From assembly GCF_021917145.1 (NCBI RefSeq), contig NC_061078.1, positions 6,125,547 to 6,189,546 of the forward strand: a DNA stretch of 64,000 bases. Direction: 5' to 3'. Source of the DNA: Hypomesus transpacificus. Taxonomy: Eukaryota > Chordata > Actinopteri > Osmeriformes > Osmeridae. Position 1 is the stretch's first letter; each line of letters opens with the position of its first letter. Position numbers and translations under genes: made by a program. This document shows, one piece after another, positions 43,845 through 53,001 of this stretch. Below the pieces are notes generated by a model that did not search any database, was not told the origin of the DNA, and saw only the letters and a list, made by a program, of their open reading frames with translations.

Positions 43845-44440
43845 CCTTCAACTATCTACAAAGGATAATAGAGATACTGCAGGGTATGGTTGGTTGAGTG
43901 TAGTGCAAGTTGTTTTGGTGATTTGTTCATTTATTATTCATTTTAGAAAATGGTAGGACACTAGGAGCCAACCTGATCATTTTGAAATCTTAAAACAATG
44001 TGACAATAGTACATCTTGAATTTCTTTGAAAGTATGATCAACTAGATTGATCAACATCTGAATTCACAACATGTTCTAGACCAGTAACAATCAGGGTAAT
44101 ATAATTTAGTCCAGATAATAAATGTACATGACATTACCTACTCATGAGTCCACTTCGATTTATTTGAAGTTCCAGTCAACTGCAACGTTTGAGTTTGTGT
44201 TGTGAAATGAATAGGACTCACGCCTTGTCAGTTTGTAGTTCAAAGTACTCATACACAGACCTTGTACACAGACCTTGTCTGTCTTTTAAAGACACAGGGC
44301 TCATATTCTCTATCTAATGGTACAGATCTTCACTGAAATAAGTTGGTGAGAGATCATGAGACGACCAGAATTGCAAATGTGAAATTGTTGCTTTGAATAT
44401 TTCCCCTTGCAATAAAAAACAAAAATATTTTACAAATTAT
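43845..44440. other. upstream region of UGT copy A
   Basis: AT-rich sequence expected to hold the promoter or a non-coding first exon of UGT copy A. No TATA box or clear first exon is seen. Confidence 0.5.
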
Positions 44441-44444
44441 TCTT

Positions 44445-44965
44445 CTCTTGTCTGGCCCCCCAGTGGTGGAATCAACTCCCCACCTCCATCAGAGACACTG
44501 ACTGTCTCTCCACCTTCAAGAACAGACGCACTTGTTCCGGGAGTTCAACGATACTTAGGAATGGTTTGCTTGACTCGATGTTAGTTTCCTCAAGGATCAC
44601 AATGACTCTTGCTTAGAGACTTGTTGATCTTGTGGTTAGTGGTAACTGATTTAAATGTTTGTACTCGCTGTGATATATTGTGTGTGTTATAGTGATATAT
44701 TGGTTTTATTGTTGCTTGTTTTTCTACAGGTACACTAGCACTTGTAGCGGTTCATGTTGTTTAATTGCAACTTGCTTAACTACATGCTCTTATGGTTCTT
44801 CCCTTTGGCACTTATTTTGGTTGTACACAATATCTGCTTCATGTTTTGGCTACTCGCAATGTTTTTGGGGCTATGTTGTTGTTATTATCAGTGACCTATG
44901 CACTTTGTAAAGCTCTCTCTTGGAAGTCGCTTTGGATAAAATTGTCTGCTAAATGAGTAAATGTA
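44445..44965 (+). mobile_element. decayed LINE 3' end fragment
   Basis: The plus strand at 44459-44515 encodes QWWNQLPTSIRDTDCLSTFK. After a one-base frame change it encodes KTHLFREFN. This is the C-terminal WNxLP...FKxxLKTHLF signature of non-LTR retrotransposon polyproteins that is very common in fish. About 400 bases later comes the shared tail GTCGCTTTGGATAAAATTGT with TCTGCTAAATGAGTAAATG. The frame change and intervening stops show it is dead. Confidence 0.65.
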
Positions 44966-45115
44966 AATAATAATGAAAATAAAATGCTAATCAAATAATG
45001 CAAAATCTACACATTAATTGACAGAAAATTCTATAATCATATGAATATATTTTTGTTGTGTAGGTATGACAATTGCATTACCGTAATCAAAAACACACAC
45101 TTTTCGCAGTTAATT

Positions 45116-45227
45116 GGTGGCCAAGCCGCGAAGCGGCGAAGCCACCTTAAGTGTTTCTACGTATTCTTATTGGTGGCCAAGCCGCGAAGCGGCGAAGCCA
45201 CCTTAAGTGTTTCTACGTATTCTTATT
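45116..45227. repeat. tandem duplicated 56-bp hairpin unit
   Basis: Two direct copies (45116-45171, 45172-45227), identical by eye. Each opens with a nested inverted repeat, outer GTGGC...GCCAC and inner GCCGC-GAA-GCGGC, and closes with TTCTACGTATTCTTATT. A TTA microsatellite follows at 45225-45250. Confidence 0.85.
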
Positions 45228-45690
45228 ATTATTATTATTATTATTATTACACATCTTCTTCTGCCATGGGAGTCTATGGCAGCCCCTAGAACCAATTGGT
45301 CAGAAGTTGTAAATTTTGGCACACTATTTGGGACCAGTCCCCTCATCAATTTCACCAAGTTTCATGTCTCCCATTTCAACCATCTAGCGCCACCAATGGG
45401 TCAAAGTTGAAGGTGTGTTTACACATGTTACTTTTGAACCATATGCCCCATTGTCCAAAATGAGGTATCGTTGGATTCCCTGGATCAAGACGAGTTCAAC
45501 GCACTCTATGACATCATACCCAGTTCTATAGATTCTCCGCCATTTTGAATGTAAAGGAAAAGCGTTTTTTCGCTACTCCTCCTACAATTCTTGTCGAATC
45601 TTCTTCAAAATTGCCACAGATGATCTTCAGACCAAGCCTCACAAAAATGATCCCCTGGAGCTTTGATTTTCGCAACCGTTTGTTATATAC

Positions 45691-45713
45691 AGCCACATCA
45701 AATTGATGTGGCT
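45691..45713. repeat. perfect 23-bp inverted repeat
   Basis: AGCCACATCAA (45691-45701), one A, then TTGATGTGGCT (45703-45713). The 11-bp arms are perfectly complementary. It lies within the composite repeat between two of its modules. Confidence 0.8.
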
Positions 45714-46644
45714 GAATTGATGTGGCCGCCATTTTGAATATAACGTTTTTTCGCTACCTCTCCTATAAGGTTTGTCCAATCTTCACCAAATTTGGCACAG
45801 ATCATCTTCAGACCAAGCCACACAAAAGAAATCACATGTTTTTTAGACTTTCTACACTCGACTGGAACAGCCAATCAAAGTCATCAGCCAATCAAAATCG
45901 TCAACCAAGCCACCATAAAAGAAGTGAGGTCATATCTCAGCACCTCTTTACTGCATTGACAACAAATTTGGTATGGGGACGAGGGACCCTGTTCTAAAGA
46001 AGTCCAAAATAGGTCATGCCATTTCACCTCTAGGTGGCGCTGCAATAGGCAAACATTTTCAGACCAAGCCTCACAAAAGACATCACATGGCGTTTTGATT
46101 TCTGCAACCGTTTGTTAGTTACAGCCAATCAAATTGAGCAACTGATCTGGAAAAAGGAAGTGAGGTAATATCTTAGCCAAGCTTTGATGCATTGACTCCA
46201 AACTTGGTGTATGGACTCAAGGCCCTCTTATTAAGAGGTTTGAGACAGGTAGTGTCATTTGACCTCTAGGGGGCATTACAATAGGTAGGATTGTGTTTTG
46301 ACCAATAACTGTTGATTTGTTTGGCGTATTTAAGCAATTCCTATGTCTCGTGATATCTTAGGAGATCCCGCGTCTGATGCATGTTAACGCGTGATACCAG
46401 ACGAATTGATGAGGCCGCCATTTTGAATGAATGAATAAAACGTTTTTCCTTACTCCTACACAATGTATCCAATATTCACCAGATTTGGCACAGATTATCT
46501 TCAGACCACAATCACCTTGCCATGTAAAAATATGACTGAATTACAGCTGTTTAAACTCGGGCCAAATCTGACCATGCGTGCCACAGGAGAAACGGCTTCC
46601 TTTTTGTATTCAGTAACTGTACACAGCAATTCCCAGTGCTGATA

Positions 46645-46708
46645 ATGGCTCACTGGGATAGACTGGCTCCGTTGAAGTGCAAGGTCGTAGGTTCGAATCC
46701 AGGCAAAG
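46645..46708 (+). repeat. tRNA-like segment, copy 1
   Basis: An A-box-like TGGCTCACTGGG is followed 45 bases on by a perfect B box GGTTCGAATCC (46690-46700). This is the internal pol III promoter layout of a tRNA or tRNA-derived SINE. The flanks do not form a full cloverleaf, so it is not called a tRNA gene. Confidence 0.6.
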
Positions 46709-47249
46709 TCTCAGGCATGTCATGATACTGGTTTATCTGTTTAGTGAAGCCAGGTATGTGACAGTAGCTGTCGAGCAGTATAATCATAATGGCCACGATA
46801 ATGTTTCATTCTCAGGGGATTTATACTCATGAAGAATCCGATTTATTGTGCTTTGTAGATATAGTGAATCTACATCTAGCCAGTGCATCGGATTTCTTGC
46901 ATCATAACTTCTGAACAGATTTGTCATAAATCACAAGATTGGTCTCTTCTGATTCTACGTGGCATACCAAGTCGAAATATATCACATTGTCCCGTGTCCA
47001 CCATTTTGGGCGTCGGCCATTTGGAATTTTCATAAAAACATACTTTTTTGAACTCCTCGTTTGCCGTTGCTCCTATTTTCATGGACATGTAATCAAATCA
47101 TTTTCAGACTACAATCACCTCGATTTGTCAAAATATGACTGAATTACAACTTTTTATACTTGGTTCAAATCTGACAACGCTTCCCACAGGAAAAACGGCT
47201 TACTTTTTGTGAATTAGTAACTGAACACAGTAATTCCTTGCACTGAGAA

Positions 47250-47312
47250 TAGCTCACTGGGATAAGACGGGTTCCTCTGAAGTGTAAGGTCATAGGTTCG
47301 AATCCAGCCAAA
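47250..47312 (+). repeat. tRNA-like segment, copy 2
   Basis: TAGCTCACTGGG (A-box-like) and GGTTCGAATCC at 47295-47305, with 45-bp spacing. This is the best-preserved of the three copies, 605 bp after the first. Confidence 0.6.
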
Positions 47313-47765
47313 GTCATCACGCATGTCATGATACTTGTTTATCTGTTTAGTGAAGCCAGGTATGCCACAGTAGCTGTCTAACAGTATAATCATAATGGTG
47401 ATGATAATGTTTCAATCTCAGGAGATCTATACTCAAGAAGAGTCAGATTTATTGTGCTTTACAGATATGTGTCCTCTAACCTCTAGGGGGGCGATCCCAT
47501 GTCTGACACATGTTAACTTGTGATACCAGCCAAATTGATGCCGCCATTTTCATTAATTAATAAAACGTTTTTGTCCTACTCAAAATGTATCAAATATTCA
47601 CCAACTTTTACACAGATTATCTTCAGACCACAATCACATTGACATATCAAAATAGGACTGAATTGCAGCTGTTTAAACTTGGGACAAATCTGACAACCGC
47701 TTGCCACAGGAAAAATTCTGTATATTTTTACGCAGTCACTGAAAGCTGATTTCCAGCACTGAGAA

Positions 47766-47821
47766 TAGCTCACTAGGATAAATTGGTGTCCTGGCAACGT
47801 CAGAGGTTCAAATCCAGCCAA
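47766..47821 (+). repeat. tRNA-like segment, copy 3
   Basis: TAGCTCACTAGG and GGTTCAAATCC at 47805-47815, with a shorter spacing of 39 bp. It lies 510 bp after the second copy and 108 bp from the UGT copy B stop codon. Confidence 0.55.
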
Positions 47822-47928
47822 AGCTGACAAGCTTGTCATGTCTCTGATTCTCTGTTTAGCGAGACTATAAGCCACTGCAAAAAAGCCAGGTAAACCGCAG
47901 TCACTAGATGTCGAAAGTTTCTTCTGGG

Positions 47929-49545
47929 TCATCTGACCTGCTTGGCCACCACATTGCTGCTTGCAGCTATATTCTTGTTTATTTTTCTCTTTAAACACAT
48001 CCTGAAGCAAGACCTCAATACTGCAGCAAAAATCAACATACTTATGATTCCAATAGTGAGTAACAACGCCATTATATCTATTGAGTGGTAAACATACCAG
48101 GGCATTTTATAGGACTCTGTACGAAGGTGAGAAGCACCTTTGTGTCTCATGACAAACTCAATCCAGAAGAGGGCGCTATCCAGGGATTTCATTGGCTGGT
48201 CCTTGTGGAGCCTGGAGAGTCTCTGCATATTCAGCCTGTAGGAAGGCTCATTCAGCACTTCCTGAAGGCCTTGGAGGAAGATTTCTCTGTCCATGGTGTA
48301 AATGTCAACAATCTTTCCCGCTCCTCTTGCTTCGATTCTCATCAGATTGTCATGCTGATCAAAAATCAGTGGGAGTCCCAATATTGGAACCCCGTGGTAC
48401 AGAGCCTCTTGAACTCCATTGGTTCCTCCATGAGCCACAAATACCTTTATCTGGGGGTGCCCTAGTAGGTCATTCTGTGGCATCCAGTCCACTATTAGGG
48501 TGTTGTTGCCCAGGGTAGCTGGCCTGCTGCCCTTGTACCTCCAGATCACCTTCTGGGGAAGCTGAGAAAAAGCAGCTGCTATTTTATCAGCTAAATCTTG
48601 AGGGAGCTCTCCAACTAAAGTCCCCAGAGACATGACAATGACTCCATGTTCTCCAGAACTCTGAACAAACTCCTCCAGATCTTGAGGAAGGGGCTTGGCA
48701 GGTTTACACTGGAACCCTCCCATGTAGATAACATTAGGCATGGTGGGACGAGGGAACTCAAACACAAAGTCAACTCTCATGAGCCACAGGTCAGCAGCTT
48801 GAAACAGTGAGAAGTAGTCCACGTCAGGACCAAAGAAGCGCTGTGCTAAATCAGAAAAAATAGGTTTCACGTACACGGCAGCCTGTAATTCATACATGCC
48901 ATAAGCCAGTACATTAAGAACCCTCTGGAGGAAACTCATGTTATCTGACAACTCTGTGCCTGTCATGGGGATATATGAGAGGGGAGAGGGAGCTATAGCC
49001 CAGTGCCCCTCCCCCTTAATAGTCCATCTCACGTTGAACACCAGCGGCAAACCCAAGGAGTGAGCCAGGAAGACTCCACCTCCCATGGCTGGGTCAGTCA
49101 GAAAAAGATCGTACTTAGCATCTCTCAGAGACTGCATCAGCCCTTGGTTCTCCAACATGTGTGATACCATGTTTGACGTTTTCTCAAGCATCTCCTGAGT
49201 CTTCTCCATCGTTTCCATTTCCAGCTTGAAATGAGCCCAGGCGGATCTCCCTCCTCTCTGGATCTCCAGCAACTGAGAGACAAATGTGCTGATAAAGTCC
49301 TCGTCAAATCCCCCTGCTATATCGAGGGTAATTGACGTGTAAAAAGGAGAGGTTTCCTTGATATACCAGCTGTCGGATGGCCGCACAACTGAAACGGTGT
49401 GGCCCCTTGAATGGAGCTCTTCAATGATAACTTTCATGTTCAGCCAGTGACTGCCATCCACTGGGAAAACCAACACTTTCCCACCATGGACAACAGATAG
49501 AGAGAAGAACAGGAAGATGGTGGAGAATAACTGAACCCGCTGCAT
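47929..49545 (-). CDS. UDP-glucuronosyltransferase, UGT5-like (copy B)
   Basis: Same reaction and topology as copy A, which lies 4.1 kb downstream on the same strand. It is a single exon of 538 residues. A signal peptide covers about residues 1-21. Catalytic candidates are His33 (GSHW) and Asp146 (YDLFLTDP). The UGT signature with HGGTNGVQEALYHGVP and IFDQHDN is intact, as are the membrane helix and the start of the basic tail (LKRKINK). The last residues, NIAASSNVVAKQVR, are read from the adjacent repeat and replace the KVKYE-type ending of copy A, so no KxKxx signal remains. The N-terminal (acceptor-binding) half differs strongly from copy A, suggesting different substrates. The enzyme core appears functional; the effect of the new tail is unknown. 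Confidence 0.92.
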   Translation of the reverse strand: MQRVQLFSTIFLFFSLSVVHGGKVLVFPVDGSHWLNMKVIIEELHSRGHTVSVVRPSDSWYIKETSPFYTSITLDIAGGFDEDFISTFVSQLLEIQRGGRSAWAHFKLEMETMEKTQEMLEKTSNMVSHMLENQGLMQSLRDAKYDLFLTDPAMGGGVFLAHSLGLPLVFNVRWTIKGEGHWAIAPSPLSYIPMTGTELSDNMSFLQRVLNVLAYGMYELQAAVYVKPIFSDLAQRFFGPDVDYFSLFQAADLWLMRVDFVFEFPRPTMPNVIYMGGFQCKPAKPLPQDLEEFVQSSGEHGVIVMSLGTLVGELPQDLADKIAAAFSQLPQKVIWRYKGSRPATLGNNTLIVDWMPQNDLLGHPQIKVFVAHGGTNGVQEALYHGVPILGLPLIFDQHDNLMRIEARGAGKIVDIYTMDREIFLQGLQEVLNEPSYRLNMQRLSRLHKDQPMKSLDSALFWIEFVMRHKGASHLRTESYKMPWYVYHSIDIMALLLTIGIISMLIFAAVLRSCFRMCLKRKINKNIAASSNVVAKQVR

Positions 49546-51756
49546 GTCTTGGTGCGAGAGGTAAAAGTGAAATCAGATGTTATTCATTTTAATGGCACAC
49601 TGATGATTTCAAAATAAGACAGGGACAAGGTATTTTGATTATGCATTGGTAGTTCTGCTGGTAGAGTTGTGTACCTGATAATCCAACTTTCCACAATGGT
49701 GAATGAGGTGTCTGCTCCGGTTTCAGTTTTAAAAGACTACTTTCACACTAAATACAGAGAACAGGGACAGGAATTTCAACACATGAGTAGTCTGTATTGC
49801 TCCTACTGTATATACAACCTGATATTGTCGTTGCTCAGAATTGGTTGAGAGAGCTAAATATGGTTTTACTTACAGAATGTGTTCGGCTACTCCGGCTACT
49901 TATGTTCAACTGTTCTTCTGTGCCTATTTATGGACTGGTAATGAACTTTACAGCTTCTTTCTTACAAAGAAAGGACTTTCACACAGGGTTTGCTTTGTCA
50001 AGCTAATGACTGATAGCATAACCAATATAAAACAAGGCGAAAGGTTAAGGGGATGCAACAGTGACATGGCAAACATGATAAGACTGAACAAGGTAAGAGA
50101 CTGTATGTGGACAAGAAAACTCACTGGACTAATTAATTTGCCAGTTTATATATGCATCTATCATCTTCCAGCATATATTGTTGAAGTAGACTACAATTCA
50201 TGGTCATACACCCTTACACAAAATGCACAAAATATGATCATGTTTAGTCAGAATATTTGAACATACACACCCACTCTCTGTAAGTAGGATGGCCACAGAC
50301 ATGTTTGAAGTTTTTTGTTGCTTTTGCCTATTGTATAGTATCAACTCCTGAGTCAAGTTTCTAAACTGAAATTAGAATTGCACTATTTCTTAGTTTCCCC
50401 GCAAAGTCCATTCATTAGTTTTTTGGGGGGTCCTTTTTCATTATGTTCTACCACTTTGAGACAGATGGCACCAACATGTTATTTCTGTTTTCCACAGATT
50501 CCAGTTATTTGCAACCTTGACTGCATTCTATTGCATTCCATTGTCCACTACATTGAGACAGGAAGCAATGATGTGACATACAACATACTCTACCACTTAA
50601 TTGCTTCCTGTGGAATGGAGGTGGATGTGGGTGTTATTCACCACAGTGTGTGTTACTTGTCACTTGTGTTATAGACCTCTCTATCTGAGAATTAGGGCTC
50701 TGAGAGCAGCTGAAATATCGGACAATAAAAAAAACTAAAGAGAAATCAAATGAAACTCACAAATGTATGTTGGTTCACATGCCAGGATTAAAGATCAGAA
50801 CACACATCGTCTGTCTACTGTCACGTGTTTGGATCCTTGCACTCTTAAAGGTTTTACTGTAAAATAATTGAAGTCATCGTGTGTTTGAGTAGGTCATGCC
50901 GTTCTCATCTGGCAGCTGTTACATCACCTTTTCTGTGGATCTCCTCTCCCAGCCTGACACTCAGTTAACGATACTTCCTCAAGAAACAACTGCCGAAGTT
51001 CACGTCTCTCAGAATGTAAGATTTCCCTCAATGCAGGCCCTCTCACAATGACTGACATTCTATCACGTCAAGCTAGTGTTTTTAAAGAGGCTTAAACTGC
51101 CAGAATGGTGCAAAAGAATGAGTTTGTCATGATAAAGATAGCATGACAGCAATCTGCATCTTGACATGATTACGTTGCTGTATTGGGGACTTGTGTGTGG
51201 GGACAAATGTGTATCAGTATGGGTGTCCTGCTGTGCTTTAGGCAAAGACAATGTTTACTGAGCACAGACATAAAAAGACCCCTAAGTGACGATTAGCCCT
51301 CTGGCCGGCCCAGCTGACAGCTAACCCAGTGGGGGTCTTTCCTCAGGGTCTTTAGCCTTGATGTGATGGTCCTGTTAAGCACTTTAGAGTCATCATGGCA
51401 GACTGGATGTTTATGTTATGTCCCTGTATCAATCTCAAGTGTGTCTAGGGTAGGAATAAAGACTGACAGAGCCAGTTACTTCAACAGGCTTTGTCAGTGC
51501 GCAAGCTAAACTTTGTAAAATGTGATCACTGTATTGTTTCGAACTGTTTCAGTTCCAATAAAACTTGTCAATACTCAAGCAATTATTTTTAAATAAAGAT
51601 TGTTTTATTCTCCCTTCATGAAGTGAATCCAATAAGTTACAATTATAATTACAATACAAAAGCATCAATAACTTAATTCTGTACAAAATTCTGCATAAAA
51701 GTTCATCGTGTCTTTCCTCTGTGAGGCTTGGTGATGTTTGAGAGTCTAGTTGATAT
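49546..51756. other. intergenic region, UGT copy B to mesp
   Basis: AT-rich sequence upstream of UGT copy B and downstream of the first mesp gene. A 139-codon plus-strand frame at 49841-50260 has no signal or motif I recognise and is probably chance. TTTATT at 51604-51609 is a candidate mesp poly(A) signal on the minus strand. Confidence 0.6.
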
Positions 51757-52761
51757 TTAGCAGTGTCCAGAGAAGATGAGCTGCTGCTGCTGTTGTTGTG
51801 GCGCCCAGTGGTCCTGAGCTGTGGTTTGTGAATAGTACACATTTGTGGGAATCTGAGAAAAGACAGAGAACATGGATGGTGAGCTGTCTGACATCATCTT
51901 AAATAGAATTGGTATACAAGCTAATGAGAATGTACACAATAGAACATATTTTTTTAAATCTCCTATATTTAAGGCAACAACAAAGAATGTCCAAAATTAT
52001 TTTGACGGGAGATTGGATGTTTCTGAACATACCTGATAAGATTGTGGAAGAGTGGAGAAGTGAGGAGTAGTGGAGCTCTGCTGGTTGGAGAAGATCTCAT
52101 CCACTGCTTCCATAGCATCATAGCAGGGTTCCTGTGCGATGTAACCAGAAGCAGAATGACTCTGGCCCAGGCTCAGGTTCTGGGTCTGGCTCAGGTTCTG
52201 GGTCTGGCTCAGGTTCTGGGTCCCAGCTCCAGTGTTCCCCTGACAGAGGCCATCCTCACTGAGGCCCAGCTGGGCCGATAGGAAGGAGATGTAGCGGATG
52301 GTGAGCCGCAGGGTCTCAATTTTTGTCAGGGTCTGTCCTGCTGGGACCACTGAGGCGGGCAGGTAGCTCCTGAGATGGTGGAGGGCTTTGGTCAGATCCC
52401 TCATTCTCAGCTTCTCTCTCTCACTAGCCGTCTGGCGCTTCTTTCCTGGGTACCTGGACCGGGGCTTCCTGGTGCAAGCTTCCTGGATGGGCAAGGTTTG
52501 GGGCTCCTCCTTGACCTCAGAGACTGGGCTACCATAGATTAAGCAGTCCAGCGGCTCCTGTCTGTTGGCTCCATAGGGGAGGGAGGTGGGAGAGAAGCAG
52601 AAGGAGTCCACGGAGGAGGTTGGCGACAGGCTGCTGCAGCAGCTGAAGTAGCCCGGATCTGAGCTGGGATCGTAGGCCTGCTTCAGCAGGTCCTGACAGT
52701 CGAAAAAGAGAGAACTGGCATCCTGGAGCTGCACTGGAGAGCAGGAGGTGGACATGTCCAT
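51757..52761 (-). CDS. mesp: Mesoderm posterior (Mesp) bHLH factor, copy A
   Basis: Mesp proteins are nuclear basic helix-loop-helix regulators of presomitic and cardiac mesoderm, acting in somite boundary and polarity formation. Exon 1 is 52033-52761 and exon 2 is 51757-51852, joined in phase 0 (TCAG|gtatg ... ctcag|ATT), giving 274 residues. The bHLH covers about residues 109-163, with basic KKRQTASEREKLRMR, then LTKALHHLRSYLP and TLTKIETLRLTIRYISFL. After it, an 18-bp repeat encodes QNLSQT copies, and exon 2 ends with a run of six Gln and LIFSGHC. The start at 52759-52761 (MDMSTSCSP) is chosen over an ATG at 52914, which lies upstream of the TATA-like box. Which mesp paralogue (mespa- or mespb-type) is not resolved. 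Confidence 0.9.
52171..52224 (-). repeat. 18-bp coding minisatellite in mesp copy A
   Basis: Three tandem units of gctcaggttctgggtctg on the plus strand encode QNLSQT/QNLSLG on the minus strand, just after the bHLH. The unit is a multiple of three, so copy-number change would keep the frame. Confidence 0.85.
52251..52428 (-). other. bHLH block shared with mesp copy B
   Basis: These 178 bases align without gaps to 57119-57296 with about eight differences. Coding sequence on both sides does not align. The block covers most of the bHLH and the LSAQLGLSED extension. Confidence 0.85.
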
Positions 52762-52869
52762 GGCTGTTGTAGGAGCTGGAGGCTTTCTGGAGAAATGAAA
52801 TAAAGCTGTTCTGTTTTGTGTCTCTGTAAAGGCAGACTGAAAGTAGTGAGGAGGACTGGGGAGCCTGCC

Positions 52870-52912
52870 CCATATATGAGATGCGAGGTGCGAAGTTGCA
52901 CCTCTGCCAGCC
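52870..52912 (-). promoter_or_regulatory. proximal promoter of mesp copy A
   Basis: On the minus strand a weak TATA-like word (CATATATGG, near 52871-52878) lies about 115 bp before the ATG. Just upstream of it, 52887-52912 carries GGTGCGAAGTTGCACCTCTG followed by CCAGCC (given as the plus strand). This matches a block at 57691-57715 in front of mesp copy B. Confidence 0.5.
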
Positions 52913-52993
52913 ACTTCTGGGCTTGGGAAGATCTTGGGGCAGAGATGACACCCAGGGAGGGGGGACCATGGGAAAGAGCACAGCTCATGGACA

Positions 52994-53001
52994 AGGTGTG
53001 A
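52994..53001 (+). promoter_or_regulatory. T-box (Tbx6-type) site, mesp copy A
   Basis: Perfect AGGTGTGA, the T-box half-site, 233 bp upstream of the mesp copy A start codon. Tbx6 is a known direct activator of Mesp2 in vertebrates. A CSL-like ATGGGAA word lies about 25 bp closer to the gene. Confidence 0.45.

Larger units (their letters stand above)
45116..47978. mobile_element. composite repeat between the two UGT genes
   Basis: About 2.9 kb of internally repetitive sequence. The left end is two copies of a 56-bp hairpin unit, then a TTA run. The body repeats modules: ATTTGGCACAGATCATCTTC-type words followed by AGACCAAGCC (near 45610, 45800, 46060, 46490, 47620); GCCGCCATTTTGAAT-type words (near 45537, 45726, 46412, 47540); and a tRNA-like module three times. 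The right end reads, on the minus strand, AATATAGCTGCAAGCAGCAA, a terminal word I associate with a widespread unclassified fish repeat. No protein-coding capacity is seen. It ends inside the C-terminal codons of UGT copy B. Confidence 0.6.

Noticed and set aside
45041-45289. Short plus-strand frame across the duplicated hairpin units
   Set aside because: It only translates the repeat and the TTA run (poly-Tyr); not a protein gene.
46645-47821. Three tRNA genes
   Set aside because: A and B boxes are present but no acceptor stem or cloverleaf pairing is seen around them, and they sit in identical repeat contexts; called tRNA-like repeat modules instead.
49841-50260. 139-codon plus-strand open frame upstream of UGT copy B
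   Set aside because: No recognisable motif, signal or splice context; an AT-rich chance frame is the simpler explanation.
52762-52914. N-terminal extension of mesp copy A from an upstream ATG
   Set aside because: The ATG lies upstream of the TATA-like box, and the extension has no Mesp-like sequence; the start at 52761 gives a normal Mesp N terminus.
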